From: Burkholderiales bacterium PBB1
GTDB taxonomy: Bacteria; Pseudomonadota; Gammaproteobacteria; Burkholderiales; Burkholderiaceae_C
Assembly (NCBI GenBank): GCA_002255905.1
Contig: NKIN01000002.1
Location: 1 to 64,000, forward strand
Length of the DNA: 64,000 nucleotides
Reading direction: 5' to 3'
The notes below the pieces were generated by a model. It saw nothing but the letters and a program-made list of their open reading frames with translations, was not told the DNA's origin and made no database searches. A program made the translations under genes and the position numbers. Position 1 is the first letter of the stretch. Every line of letters starts with the position of its first letter. Below are positions 50,692-60,314 of this stretch, piece by piece.

Positions 50692-51573
50692 ATGCCCGCA
50701 GCCCAGCACATCACGCCTGAGCTGCAACGCTGGATCGCGGAGCAGGCCGATGCGGGCCAGCCTCCGCAAGTGGTGCTGCAGGCGATGCGCGAGAGCGGCT
50801 GGTCCAGCAAAGTGGCTGCGCAGGCACTCGAAGAGACCTTGCGCAGCGGCGGGATCGATCGCACGCAGGCCTTGGGCCTGCCGTTACCCACGCGCGTGCC
50901 CGAACCGATGGCGGCCGATGGCAGCCTGGTGCACCTGCTCGACATGCTGGAGACACCGGCTTGCGATCGTGCGGGCAGCGTTCATGTGCTGGCGAGCTTG
51001 CTGAATCCGCGCATCGTCGTCCTCGGCCAGTTCCTGTCAGAGACGGAATGCGATGGCTTGATCGCACTGGCTGCCGCGCGGCTGGCGCGTTCCGAGACCG
51101 TCGAGGCGAGCACCGGCGGCAGCGAGGTCAACGACGCGCGCACCAGCGAAGGCATGTTTTTCGAGCGTGCCGAGAACGCGCTGTGTGCGCGCATCGAACA
51201 GCGCATTGCCGCATTGCTGGCGTGGCCTCTGGAGAACGGCGAGGGGCTTCAGGTGCTGCGCTATCGAGCGAACACCGAGTACAAGCCGCACTACGACTAT
51301 TTCGACCCGCTGCAGCCGGGCACTGCCGCCGTGCTGGAGCGCGGCGGTCAGCGAGTGGCCAGCCTGGTGATGTACCTCAACACACCGGCGCGAGGCGGGG
51401 CCACGGTGTTTCCCGATGTGCACTTCAACGTGCTGCCGATCAAGGGCAACGCGGTGTTCTTCAGCTACGACCGCCCGCACCCCGTGACGCGCACGCTGCA
51501 CGGCGGCGCACCGGTGCTGGAAGGTGAGAAGTGGGTCGCCACCAAATGGCTGCGGGAGCGGCGCTTCGATTGA
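50692..51573 (+). CDS. prolyl-4-hydroxylase-like Fe(II)/2-oxoglutarate dioxygenase
   Basis: A 293-residue protein. A helical N-terminal region (about 1-85) resembles a UBA-like or recognition segment. The P4Hc domain follows with the HxD at H200/D202 (YKPHYDYFDP), the distal His at H270 (TRTLHGGAP) and the 2-oxoglutarate lysine in EGEKWVATKW. All catalytic ligands are present. It hydroxylates proline or another residue of an unknown partner in the cytoplasm. It follows yaaA by 9 nt. The small Ala/Pro-rich secreted protein downstream is an interesting but speculative target. Confidence 0.85.
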   Translation: MPAAQHITPELQRWIAEQADAGQPPQVVLQAMRESGWSSKVAAQALEETLRSGGIDRTQALGLPLPTRVPEPMAADGSLVHLLDMLETPACDRAGSVHVLASLLNPRIVVLGQFLSETECDGLIALAAARLARSETVEASTGGSEVNDARTSEGMFFERAENALCARIEQRIAALLAWPLENGEGLQVLRYRANTEYKPHYDYFDPLQPGTAAVLERGGQRVASLVMYLNTPARGGATVFPDVHFNVLPIKGNAVFFSYDRPHPVTRTLHGGAPVLEGEKWVATKWLRERRFD

Positions 51574-51710
51574 GCGATGCCACTGGCGCTCGGCGCCGTG
51601 CTTCGAACTTCGCGCAAGTGTTTGTCAACCGAGCTCAAAAGCATGCCGTTGAATGCACAGAGTCGATCGAAGCCGATCACTCTTCAACTTCCCCAAGGAA
51701 TCACCTCATC

Positions 51711-51974
51711 ATGAAGAAGATCATTGCTGCTGCTGTTGTCGCCGCTTTCTCGTTCGGCGCTTACGCCCAAGCGCCTGCTGCCACGCCAGCAACCCCAGCA
51801 ACCCCAGCGACGCCTGCCACGCCAGCCGTGACTGCCGCGACGCCCGCAACGCCTGCTGTTCCCGCATCGGCTGCCAAGCCTGCCGTCAAGCACGAGCACA
51901 AACACGAGCACAAGCAAAAGCACGAGCACGCGCCCGCCAAGGCCCCGGCTGCTGCGAAGCCTGCTTCGTCCTGA
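51711..51974 (+). CDS. small secreted Ala/Thr/Pro- and His/Lys-rich protein
   Basis: An 87-residue exported protein. The signal peptide MKKIIAAAVVAAFSFGAYA is followed by ATP repeats (ATPATPATPATPATP, about residues 23-37) and a His/Lys block (HEHKHEHKQKHEH, about 62-74), closing with AKAPAAAKPASS. It may bind metal ions or act as a spacer or surface protein in the envelope. No known family. AAGGAA lies 11 nt before the ATG. A bidirectional terminator follows. Confidence 0.75.
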   Translation: MKKIIAAAVVAAFSFGAYAQAPAATPATPATPATPATPAVTAATPATPAVPASAAKPAVKHEHKHEHKQKHEHAPAKAPAAAKPASS

Positions 51975-51984
51975 TCGGGTTCTG

Positions 51985-52022
51985 CCCACAAAAAACCCGG
52001 CCGAAGCCGGGTTTTTTGTGGG
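51985..52022. terminator. bidirectional Rho-independent terminator
   Basis: CCCACAAAAAACCCGGC (51985-52001) and its perfect 17-nt inverse (52006-52022) surround a CGAA tetraloop, giving U-tracts on both strands. It ends the Ala/Pro-rich gene (+) and rhlE (-), which stops at 52041. Confidence 0.92.
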
Positions 52023-52040
52023 CGGGGATCCGCTTGCCGC

Positions 52041-53552
52041 TCAGCGCTTCGGCCCCGTCGAGCGCGGGTTGAACGGTGCACCACCGTCGCGCCGTGGCTC
52101 CGGCCGGGGGCCGGACGGACGGGCTGCTGGTGCGGTTGCACGGGCGCCTTGTGCTGCATTGCCATCGCGAGCCGGAGCGCGTGAGCCTTGACCTCCGCCA
52201 CCCGAGCCTGATCGTGCTGGCGCACCACCGCTGTAACCGCCGCCACCGCCAGAGCGCGACGGTGCCGAGCGGCTGTCGTTGCGACCCCGCCCGCCGCCGC
52301 CACCGCCACCGCCACTGCGACCACCACCGCTGGTGCGGAATCCACCTCGGCCGGCGCCCTCACCGATGACCATGCGGCCCAGCACGATCGGCTCGGCCTT
52401 CTCGCCAGCCGGAGGCGCAAAGCCTTCGATGATCTCTTTCGGGATCTCGCGCTTGATCAGCCGCTCGATGTCGCGCAGGAAGCCGTTCTCGTCGGGGCAG
52501 ACCAGCGAGATCGCCTCGCCCTGCGCGCCGGCACGACCGGTGCGGCCGATGCGGTGCACGTAATCCTCGGGCACGTTCGGCAGCTCGTAATTGACCACGT
52601 GCGGCAGCATGTCGATGTCGATGCCTCGTGCGGCAATGTCGGTGGCCACCAGCACGGTCAGGTCGCCGGTCTTGAACTCGGCCAGTGCCTTGGTGCGGGC
52701 GCCCTGGCTCTTGTTGCCGTGGATCGCCATCGCACTGATGCCCTGCTTCTCCAGGAACTCGACCAGCTTGTTGGCACCGCTCTTCATGCGCGTGAAGACC
52801 AGCACCTGCTCCCAGTCGTTCGACTTGATCAGGTGCGCGAGCAGATCCTTCTTCATGTCGCGACCAACCGGGTGCACCTTCTGGGCGATGGCGTCGTTGG
52901 TCTGGTTGCGGCGCGCCACTTCGATCAGCGCGGGCTTGTTCAACAGCTTGTCGGCCAGCGCCTTGATCTCGTCGCTGAAGGTGGCGCTGAACAGCAGGCT
53001 CTGCTTTTGCGCCGGCACGATGGCCAGCACCTTCTTGATGTCGTGGATGAAGCCCATGTCCAGCATGCGGTCGGCTTCGTCGAGCACGAAGATCTCGATG
53101 TGGCTCAGATCAAGCGTGCGCTGCTGGTGATGGTCGAGCAAGCGGCCCGGCGTGGCGACCAAGATGTCGACGCCGCGGCGCAGCTTGTCGATCTGCGGCT
53201 GCATGCCGACACCGCCAAACATCACCATCGAAGTCAGCTTGCTGTACTTGCCATAGGTGCGCACGCTTTCCTCGACCTGGGCAGCGAGTTCGCGTGTGGG
53301 TGTGAGGATCAGCGCGCGGATCGGCAGCTTGCCTTTGGCATCGCGCACGGCGGGCTTTGCCATCAGGCGGTGCAGCATCGGCAGCGTGAAGCCGGCGGTC
53401 TTGCCGGTGCCGGTCTGGGCGCCGCCGAGCAGGTCGCTGCCCGACAGCACGACAGGGATCGCCTGCATCTGGATGGGCGTGGGGGTGGTGTAGCCGTATT
53501 CAGCGACGGCACGCAACAAGGGCTCGGCGAGGCCGAGAGATTCAAAAGACAT
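52041..53552 (-). CDS. rhlE: DEAD-box RNA helicase RhlE
   Basis: A 503-residue helicase with motifs in order: Q motif ([15 protein letters not shown]), I ([10 protein letters not shown]), Ia (PTRELAAQ), II (DEAD), III (SAT), V (RGIDID) and VI ([10 protein letters not shown]). Residues about 395-503 are a Gly/Arg/Ser-rich tail ([18 protein letters not shown]), longer than in E. coli RhlE, typical for Burkholderiales. It unwinds RNA in ribosome biogenesis and RNA decay, particularly in the cold. The tail probably binds RNA and may drive condensate formation. Confidence 0.93.
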   Translation of the reverse strand: MSFESLGLAEPLLRAVAEYGYTTPTPIQMQAIPVVLSGSDLLGGAQTGTGKTAGFTLPMLHRLMAKPAVRDAKGKLPIRALILTPTRELAAQVEESVRTYGKYSKLTSMVMFGGVGMQPQIDKLRRGVDILVATPGRLLDHHQQRTLDLSHIEIFVLDEADRMLDMGFIHDIKKVLAIVPAQKQSLLFSATFSDEIKALADKLLNKPALIEVARRNQTNDAIAQKVHPVGRDMKKDLLAHLIKSNDWEQVLVFTRMKSGANKLVEFLEKQGISAMAIHGNKSQGARTKALAEFKTGDLTVLVATDIAARGIDIDMLPHVVNYELPNVPEDYVHRIGRTGRAGAQGEAISLVCPDENGFLRDIERLIKREIPKEIIEGFAPPAGEKAEPIVLGRMVIGEGAGRGGFRTSGGGRSGGGGGGGGRGRNDSRSAPSRSGGGGGYSGGAPARSGSGGGGQGSRAPARDGNAAQGARATAPAARPSGPRPEPRRDGGAPFNPRSTGPKR

Positions 53553-53869
53553 GAGGAGATTCCAAACAGCGGATCGGCCTGTCGCCCTTACATCGAGCGC
53601 CAGTCGCAGGCAGAGGGGTGTGATGGGCGCCAGAACAACGCGGGCCCGGTCAGGATGACATCAGCGCGGCGACTGGATTCCGGCTGGATCAGGGGAGTCT
53701 AACGGGTATTCCCTGATTTCGACGCCGATCAGGCAGGCGAATCGGTGGCAAACCTCGAGCAACGACAATACGTCGTTTGCGTCGACGGAGCCCGCACGGC
53801 CCGACCGTCGCCATCGGCCCTTTTCGTGCCGAACACCGTTTGTCATTCACTGAATTCTTCAAGGCAACC
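53553..53869. other. divergent promoter region between rhlE and ettA
   Basis: 317 bases without a gene. The centre has a small palindrome (AACGAC-AATAC-GTCGTT near 53760-53777). It must hold the promoters of both genes. No small ORF of substance and no terminator are seen. The ettA frame is open further upstream from 53777 but without conserved sequence. Confidence 0.5.
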
Positions 53870-55534
53870 ATGGCCCAGTACGTCTTCACCATGAACCGCG
53901 TCGGCAAGATCGTTCCGCCGAAGCGCCAGATTCTCAAGAACATCTCGCTCAGTTTTTTCCCCGGTGCCAAGATCGGCATGCTGGGCCTGAACGGCTCAGG
54001 CAAATCCACGCTGCTGAAGATCATGGCCGGCGTCGACAAGGACATCGAAGGCGAAGCCACGCCGATGCCCGGACTGAAGATCGGCTACCTGCCGCAGGAG
54101 CCGGTCATGAACGCCGAACAGACGGTGCGCGAGTCGGTCGAGGAAGGCATCGGCGGCGTGCTGGCTGCGAAGAAGCGACTCGACGAGGTCTATGCCGCCT
54201 ATGCCGAGGAAAACGCCGACTTCGACGCGCTGGCGGCCGAGCAGGCCGAACTGGAAGCGATCATCTCGTCGGCCGGCTCCGAGAACACCGACCTGCAGCT
54301 CGAGCTGGCCGCCGACGCACTGCGCCTGCCCCCGTGGGATGCCGTGATCGGCAAGTTGTCGGGCGGTGAAAAGCGCCGCGTGGCGCTGTGCCGGCTGCTG
54401 CTCTCCAAGCCCGACATGCTCTTGCTTGACGAACCCACCAACCACCTGGACGCCGAGTCGGTCGATTGGCTCGAACAATTCCTGCATCGCTACGCCGGCA
54501 CCGTGGTGGCGATCACCCACGACCGTTACTTCCTCGACAACGCAGCCGAATGGATCCTCGAACTCGACCGCGGATCGGGCATCCCTTGGAAGGGCAACTA
54601 CAGCACCTGGCTCGAGCAGAAGGAAAATCGCCTCGAGCAGGAACAGAAGTCCGAAGACGCCCGCACCAAGGCGATGAAGAAGGAACTGGAGTGGGTGCGC
54701 CAGAACCCGAAGGGCCGCCAAGCCAAGAGCAAGGCGCGGATGGCGCGCTTCGAGGAACTCTCCGACGTCGAATACCAGAAGCGCAACGAGACCAACGAGA
54801 TCTTCATCCCGGTGGCCGACCGCCTGGGACATGAGGTCATCGAGTTCGAGAACGTCACCAAGAGCTTCGGCGATCGCGTGCTGATCGACGACCTCAGTTT
54901 CAAGGTGCCAGCGGGTGCGATCGTCGGCATCATCGGCCCGAACGGCGCCGGCAAGTCGACGCTGTTCCGCATGATTGCCGGCAAGGAGAAGCCCGACAGC
55001 GGCACGGTGAAGATCGGCTCCACCGTGAAGATGGCGTTTGTCGACCAGAGCCGCGAAAGCCTGGAAGCCGACAAGACGGTGTGGCAGGACGTGTCGGGTG
55101 GGCTCGACAACCTGATGATCGGCAAGTTCGTCGTGCCCTCGCGCGCCTACCTGGGCCGCTTCAACTTCAAGGGCAACGACCAGCAGAAGCTGGTGGGCAA
55201 CCTGTCGGGTGGTGAGCGCGGCCGTTTGCATCTGGCCAAGACGCTGATCGCTGGTGGCAACGTGTTGATGCTCGACGAACCGTCGAACGACCTGGACGTG
55301 GAAACGCTGCGCGCGCTGGAAGATGCGTTGCTCGAGTTCGCCGGCTCGATCATGGTGATCAGCCACGACCGCTGGTTCCTGGACCGCATCGCCACGCACA
55401 TCCTGGCCGCGGAAGGCGACTCGAAATGGGTCTTCTTCGACGGCAACTACCAGGAGTACGAAGCCGACAAGAAGAAGCGCCTCGGCGAGGAAGGCGCACG
55501 GCCGAAGCGGGTGCGCTTCAAGGCCCTCAAATGA
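53870..55534 (+). CDS. ettA: EttA, ABC-F translational throttle ATPase
   Basis: A 554-residue soluble ABC-F protein with two ATPase domains. Walker A boxes are GLNGSGKST and GPNGAGKST, and signatures are LSGGEKRR and LSGGERGR. Between the domains lies the linker (EWVRQNPKGRQAKSKARMARFEEL) that enters the ribosome. EttA gates the first peptide bond on 70S ribosomes in response to ATP/ADP. The ATG at 53870 gives the conserved MAQYVFTMNRVGKIVPP. The stop overlaps the start of the next gene (ATGA). Confidence 0.94.
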   Translation: MAQYVFTMNRVGKIVPPKRQILKNISLSFFPGAKIGMLGLNGSGKSTLLKIMAGVDKDIEGEATPMPGLKIGYLPQEPVMNAEQTVRESVEEGIGGVLAAKKRLDEVYAAYAEENADFDALAAEQAELEAIISSAGSENTDLQLELAADALRLPPWDAVIGKLSGGEKRRVALCRLLLSKPDMLLLDEPTNHLDAESVDWLEQFLHRYAGTVVAITHDRYFLDNAAEWILELDRGSGIPWKGNYSTWLEQKENRLEQEQKSEDARTKAMKKELEWVRQNPKGRQAKSKARMARFEELSDVEYQKRNETNEIFIPVADRLGHEVIEFENVTKSFGDRVLIDDLSFKVPAGAIVGIIGPNGAGKSTLFRMIAGKEKPDSGTVKIGSTVKMAFVDQSRESLEADKTVWQDVSGGLDNLMIGKFVVPSRAYLGRFNFKGNDQQKLVGNLSGGERGRLHLAKTLIAGGNVLMLDEPSNDLDVETLRALEDALLEFAGSIMVISHDRWFLDRIATHILAAEGDSKWVFFDGNYQEYEADKKKRLGEEGARPKRVRFKALK

Positions 55535-58338
55535 TGGCGGGGGCGCTGCCCGGCAGCAGGCTGCTGCTGAACCTGTCGGTGTCGGCCGCGGCCTGGCTGC
55601 TGGCGGCGTGTGCGGCGGTCCCGCAGACGCCATCGTCTCAGCGCGCGCCCGCTGCAGCGTCTGCGTTCGGCGCCAATGCGCCTGCCAACGCGGGTGCACC
55701 GGCTACCGTCACCGCCAACGCAGCGGCCCGTCCGCCGTCAGCGCCCGGTGCGGCGCCTTCCCCCGGTGCCGCTCCCGGCGCCCCGCGTCCATTTGCCGAG
55801 GTCATCAAGGACGCCCGGCAGATCAACGGCCTGTTCACGTTGTGGCAAAAGGACGAGAAGGTCTGGATCGAACTGAAGCCCTCCGACTTCAACCAGCCGC
55901 TGTTCCTGTCGCCCAAGCTGAAGACCGGCCTCGGCGAACCCCGCTTCTTCGGCGGCCTGATGGGCGACGAGCTGGTGATCGAGTTCCGCCGCATCTACAA
56001 CGTGGTGCAGATGGTCGCGCGCAACACCGAATACGTGGCCGCAGCCAAGACACCCACCGGCCGTGCGGTCGACGCGGCCTTCTCGCCCAGCCTGCTGTCG
56101 GCAACGCCCGTGGCCAGCCTGCCGCATCCCGATCGGAAGTCGGTGCTGGTCGATGCCAACGCGCTGTTCGTCAACGACATGATGGGCATCGTGCAGGGCT
56201 TGCAGCGCCAGTACCGACAAGGCTATGCGCTCGACGGTCGCAACTCCGTGATCACCGATGTGCGCGCCACCGACGACCTGCTGGTGCTGGAGGTGCTGAG
56301 CCACTACGCCACCGGCACCATCGCTCTGCCCAACCCGGGCGCCGCGCCGCCGGGGGCGCCGCAACCGTCCCAACCGCAGACCGTGCCTGACCCGCGCAGC
56401 CTGTTCATGACGCTGCATTACTCGCTGGCCCGTCTGCCCGAGCAGGTCATGGCAACGCGCCCCGCCGATGGCCGCATCGGCCACTTCACCAGCAACCGCT
56501 CCGACTTCAGCGACGACCTGTCGCGCTCGCCACGCCAGCGCTTCGTGAACCGCTGGCGGCTGGAAAAATCAGACCCCACAGCCGAGCTGTCGCCACCGGT
56601 CAAGCCGATCACGTACTGGCTCGACCGCACCATTCCCGAGAAGTACCGCGCCTCGATCACTGCCGGCATCCTCGAATGGAACAAAGCCTTCGAGAAGATC
56701 GGCTTCAAGGATGCGATCCGTGTCGAGGTGCAGCCCGACGACGCGCCGTGGGACACGCTGGATTTCGGACGTGCCTCGGTGCGCTGGATGACCAACTCGA
56801 ACCCGGCTTTCGGCGCCATCGGCCCGAGCCATGTCGATCCGCGCTCGGGCGAGATCCTCGATGCCGACATCGGCATCGAGAGCCTGTCCTCGCGCAGCTT
56901 GCGCGCACTGCGGTCCCAGGTGCTGGCGTCGTCGCCGCTGAGCGCGTCGTCTGAACTGCCGCCCGAACTGGCGGCACGCGGCATGCGCCCACAATCGTGG
57001 TGCGCCTACGCCGATCAGGCGGCCGAGCAGCTCGGCTACGCACTCGATGTGCTGGAGGCGCGCGGCGACATCGCGCCCGACAGCCCTGAGGCCGAAGCCT
57101 TCGTGCAGGGCTACATGAAGGATGTGACCATGCACGAGGTCGGTCACACGCTGGGCCTGCGTCACAACTTCCGCTCATCGCGGGCCTACACCGAAGCGCA
57201 GCTGGCCGACCCGGCCTTCACCGCCACCCACGGCATCAGCGGCTCGGTGATGGAGTACGCCGCGCTGAACCTGGCCGCCCCGGGCGTGCCCTTGCCCAAG
57301 CAGGGCACGGTGTTCAACGCCACCATCGGGCCCTACGACTACTGGGCCATCGAGTACGCCTACCGACCGCTGCCACCCGATCAGGAAGCCAGCGCGCTGG
57401 CCAAGATCGCTGCGCGCAGTGCCGAGCCGCTGCTGGCCTTCGGCACCGATGAGGACAACTTCTTCGGTGTCGACCCCGAAACGCTGCAGTTCGATCTCGG
57501 CACCGATGTCGTCGCCTTTGCCCGCAAGCGCATCACGATCGCCCGCGATCTGCTCTCGCGCCAGGAAACGCGAACCTTGCCGGCCGATCAGGACTACGCG
57601 GTGCTGCGTCGCTCGGTCACCTATGCGCTGCGCGACATGGGCCGTGCGGCGAATGTGCTGACGCGTCAGATCGGTGGCGTGCGCACACTGCGCGACCACG
57701 CTGGCAGCGGCCGCGACCCGTTGTCGCCCGAGCCGGCGGCCGACCAGCGCGCCGCGCTCGACCTGCTGGCGCGCGGTTTCCTGTCGGCCGACAGCTTCCG
57801 CATCTCACCGTCGCTGCAGCGCAAGCTGGCGGTTGATTTTCTCGAGCGCAGCGATGCGGCGTTGCGCGGAGACGGCACACCGCCCACGGCACTGGTCACC
57901 GATTTCTCGCTGGCGGCACTGGTGATCGAGCTGCAGCGCAACGTGCTGGGCAACCTGCTGAGCGACGGCGTCTCGGTGCGCCTGCTCGACAGCGAAGACA
58001 AGCTGCCGAAAGACGCACTGCGGCTGTCGGAGCTTTACCGCCGGCTGAACGACGCGGTGTGGAGCGAGCTGGGCTCATCAGGCGACATCCCTTCGCTGCG
58101 CCGCGAACTGCAGCGCGACTACGTGACCCGCATCGCCAACCTGCTGCTGCGTCCGGGGGCACTGAGTCGTGCCGATGCACGCAGCCTGGTGCGTGCGCAG
58201 GCGCAAACGCTGCTGATCCGCTTGAACACCGCCGCCAAGCGCCCCGGCCTCAGTGCCGAAGCACAGGCGCACCTGCAAGACAGTGCCGACACGCTGCAAC
58301 AGGCACTGACCGCCAAGCTCACGCGCACGGGGGTGTGA
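55531..58338 (+). CDS. zinc-dependent metzincin-like lipoprotein (DUF5117/DUF4953-type)
   Basis: A 935-residue exported lipoprotein. The signal peptide with lipobox cysteine (WLLAAC) is followed by an Ala/Pro-rich linker (about 25-95), an N-terminal domain and the catalytic domain with HEVGHTLGLRH (H535, H539, H545), which is the metzincin zinc site, then MEYAAL that may hold the Met-turn. The family contains large zinc proteases in bacterial envelopes whose substrates are unknown. ATG overlaps the ettA stop, an unusual partner for a translation factor. Complete in the window. Confidence 0.85.
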   Translation: MMAGALPGSRLLLNLSVSAAAWLLAACAAVPQTPSSQRAPAAASAFGANAPANAGAPATVTANAAARPPSAPGAAPSPGAAPGAPRPFAEVIKDARQINGLFTLWQKDEKVWIELKPSDFNQPLFLSPKLKTGLGEPRFFGGLMGDELVIEFRRIYNVVQMVARNTEYVAAAKTPTGRAVDAAFSPSLLSATPVASLPHPDRKSVLVDANALFVNDMMGIVQGLQRQYRQGYALDGRNSVITDVRATDDLLVLEVLSHYATGTIALPNPGAAPPGAPQPSQPQTVPDPRSLFMTLHYSLARLPEQVMATRPADGRIGHFTSNRSDFSDDLSRSPRQRFVNRWRLEKSDPTAELSPPVKPITYWLDRTIPEKYRASITAGILEWNKAFEKIGFKDAIRVEVQPDDAPWDTLDFGRASVRWMTNSNPAFGAIGPSHVDPRSGEILDADIGIESLSSRSLRALRSQVLASSPLSASSELPPELAARGMRPQSWCAYADQAAEQLGYALDVLEARGDIAPDSPEAEAFVQGYMKDVTMHEVGHTLGLRHNFRSSRAYTEAQLADPAFTATHGISGSVMEYAALNLAAPGVPLPKQGTVFNATIGPYDYWAIEYAYRPLPPDQEASALAKIAARSAEPLLAFGTDEDNFFGVDPETLQFDLGTDVVAFARKRITIARDLLSRQETRTLPADQDYAVLRRSVTYALRDMGRAANVLTRQIGGVRTLRDHAGSGRDPLSPEPAADQRAALDLLARGFLSADSFRISPSLQRKLAVDFLERSDAALRGDGTPPTALVTDFSLAALVIELQRNVLGNLLSDGVSVRLLDSEDKLPKDALRLSELYRRLNDAVWSELGSSGDIPSLRRELQRDYVTRIANLLLRPGALSRADARSLVRAQAQTLLIRLNTAAKRPGLSAEAQAHLQDSADTLQQALTAKLTRTGV

Positions 58339-58367
58339 GCGAATCCAGCAACCACCGAGGAGACACG

Positions 58368-58796
58368 ATGAAGCCGAAGACCCAAGAGGAATATGTGCAG
58401 ATCGACGCGCTGGCCTGGCAGCCGTTCCCGGATGCGTTCTCGACCGGTGGCATCCGCTGGAAGCTGCTGCACGTGTCGCCTGAGCAGGGCGCGTGGACGG
58501 CGATCTTCGATTGCCCCGCGGGCTCGTCGTTCGCGCCGCACGTTCATGCCGGCCCCGGCGAGTACTTCTTGACCCGAGGCCGCATGGATGTGCGTGGTGG
58601 CAAGGCCGCTGGCGGCGATACCGCCGTCGCTCCTGGCTACGGATTCGAAGCCTCGGGGGCCCGCCACGACAAGACCCAGTTCCCTGTCGACAGCGAGTTC
58701 TACATGACCTTCCTCGGCCCGCTGACGTTCATTCAACCCGACGGCTCACCGATCGCAGTGGTCGGCTGGGCTGAGGCGCAAGCGGCCTGGGGTTGA
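58368..58796 (+). CDS. cupin-domain protein (ChrR/acetylacetone-dioxygenase-like)
   Basis: A 142-residue single cupin. The metal motif FAPHVHAGPGEYFLTRGRMD (residues about 56-75) has the two His and Glu of cupin motif 1. Motif 2 is weaker near ASGARHDKTQFP. It may oxidise a small substrate or bind metal. The ATG at 58368 has GAGGAG 7 nt upstream; a longer frame from 58059 lies inside the protease gene. Its 3' end overlaps the convergent TupA-like gene by 51 nt. Confidence 0.75.
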   Translation: MKPKTQEEYVQIDALAWQPFPDAFSTGGIRWKLLHVSPEQGAWTAIFDCPAGSSFAPHVHAGPGEYFLTRGRMDVRGGKAAGGDTAVAPGYGFEASGARHDKTQFPVDSEFYMTFLGPLTFIQPDGSPIAVVGWAEAQAAWG

Positions 58797-59717
58797 CGTG
58801 TCGGTGCCTCGCTCGGCACCGCGCTGCGACCGCCACCGGCCCGGTACCCAACCCAGTTCCTGCCAGGCATCGCGCCAGCAGTCGGCCAGCCATTGGTTGA
58901 ACACCGGGCAGGCGGTCGGGGTGTCCGGGCCACCGGCTTCCGGGTAAAGCGTCATCTCGCCGAGCACGATGCCATCGGTGGTGTCGTACAGGTCGACCCT
59001 GACGAAGTCGAGGCCCGCACCCAGGATTTCGGCGGTCTGCTTGAGGGTTTCCCAGGTCGAGGGGATGGGCCGATCGACCAGCAATTGCAGACCCTGGGTC
59101 AGAACCCACGGTCGCCCATCGGCGTACCAGGCGGCCACCTGGCACCGCTGGCGGAGGCTGGGCGAGCCAACATTGGCCGCCATGACCTTGCCGGCAAACA
59201 CATAGAACCGGTAGTCCTGGAGTTCGTCGGCGGTGCGGTCGACCAGCGGTTCTTCGACGAAGACCCGCCGCGGGATGGGTTTGTAGGCCCACTCGCGCAG
59301 AGAGAAGTGTCGCCGCAGCCAGCGGTCCACCAGAGCCTGCGCGCTCGCGCGCGTCAACACCCGCCGTTGTGGCTCGGGGACCTTGCCATCCTGGAACAAG
59401 GTGATTTGCCCGTCGTGGTACCGCAGGTTCCAACCGGAGCCGTGGTTGGTCTTCACGAAGCACGAGGGCGGAAGGTCATCCCAGGGAATGGGCTGATCTC
59501 GCTGTCCTTCCCAGACCACTGGCGCTGTCGACACCCCGCGGATTCGCGCCCAGTCCTTCACCCGTCGCTTGTCGGCGAGCAGGGGCAGCAGAGGGTGCCG
59601 GTCTCGGTCCATCCTCAGCCGGACGAGGTCGGCGAAGGGAGCCGTCAAGGGGTTGATGGTTCGGTCGGACCAACGCGCCCTGAGCCAGGCGCGCCAGCGC
59701 CGCAGTCCCGCGCTCAC
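58746..59717 (-). CDS. TupA-like ATP-grasp protein
   Basis: A 323-residue protein with an ATP-grasp/TupA-like layout: KTNHGSGWNLRYHDGQ as the nucleotide-binding loop, EEPLVDRTADELQDYRFYVFAGK and LDFVRVDLYDTTDGIVLGEMTLYPEAG with the metal ligands (VDLY and E-M-T). Such proteins ligate glutamate or similar groups onto surface polysaccharides; TupA is the teichuronopeptide enzyme. No glycan cluster lies beside it. It starts with GTG at 59717. Confidence 0.7.
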   Translation of the reverse strand: MSAGLRRWRAWLRARWSDRTINPLTAPFADLVRLRMDRDRHPLLPLLADKRRVKDWARIRGVSTAPVVWEGQRDQPIPWDDLPPSCFVKTNHGSGWNLRYHDGQITLFQDGKVPEPQRRVLTRASAQALVDRWLRRHFSLREWAYKPIPRRVFVEEPLVDRTADELQDYRFYVFAGKVMAANVGSPSLRQRCQVAAWYADGRPWVLTQGLQLLVDRPIPSTWETLKQTAEILGAGLDFVRVDLYDTTDGIVLGEMTLYPEAGGPDTPTACPVFNQWLADCWRDAWQELGWVPGRWRSQRGAERGTDTSTPGRLRLSPADHCDR

Positions 59718-59766
59718 CTCAGCGTGATCCGAGGGCGCGGCTCCGGACGGATGCCATCACGGAACT

Positions 59767-60288
59767 TCAGAACGACGGTGACGGTGTGCCCGCAGTGCAC
59801 ACGCCCTGTCGGGTGCGCACGTTGGTGATCATCGGCGGCTCGGTGGCACCTTCGGGCAATGGATCGGTGCTGAAGTACTTGCGCGTCGAGATGGAGAAGT
59901 ACTTGCCGTTGGTGCGGTTGATCACCACCCCGGTGGCATTGGCGCCGGTGCCGTTGGTCCGCGGGCCGGGCGCGTCCTTGTTGTCCGGGTTGAAATCGGT
60001 CGCGGCGCCGAAGCTGATTTCCTTGTCGTCGATGCTGATCAGCGTGAGCTTGCCGGTGCGGGCATTGGCAATGCCCTTCTTGTCGAGATCGATCGTGTAC
60101 TCGACGCGGAAGTCGCCCTTGCGTGGCGGATCGAGTTCGGTGCCGTAGATGATCTCGACGGTTTCGACGCCGCTGCAGACCAGGTGGAGCTTGGGCAAGG
60201 GAGCCGCTGCCTGCGCCGTGGCACTCAGCGACAGCGCCAGCAACGCGCCATGCGCCAGGCGCGGAATCGGTGTCTCGAATGCCTTCAT
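59767..60288 (-). CDS. secreted protein of unknown function
   Basis: A 173-residue exported protein. The signal peptide ends near ATAQA. The mature part starts APLPKLHLVCSGVETVEII and has two cysteines (CSG and GVC), possibly a disulfide. Beta-strand patterns (FRVEYTIDLDKKG and so on) suggest a small beta-barrel or sandwich. I do not recognise the family. GGAGA lies before the ATG. Confidence 0.7.
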   Translation of the reverse strand: MKAFETPIPRLAHGALLALSLSATAQAAAPLPKLHLVCSGVETVEIIYGTELDPPRKGDFRVEYTIDLDKKGIANARTGKLTLISIDDKEISFGAATDFNPDNKDAPGPRTNGTGANATGVVINRTNGKYFSISTRKYFSTDPLPEGATEPPMITNVRTRQGVCTAGTPSPSF

Positions 60289-60314
60289 GCCCGGTTCTCC
60301 TTGGTAGGGGCGGA

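Noticed and set aside
51765-51870. CRISPR-like or tandem repeat
   Set aside because: The repeat is the coding of ATP tripeptides in a secreted protein; units are too short and have no spacers.
53996-55699. A 567-codon minus-strand frame opposite ettA
   Set aside because: Shadow frame; ettA motifs are complete on the plus strand.
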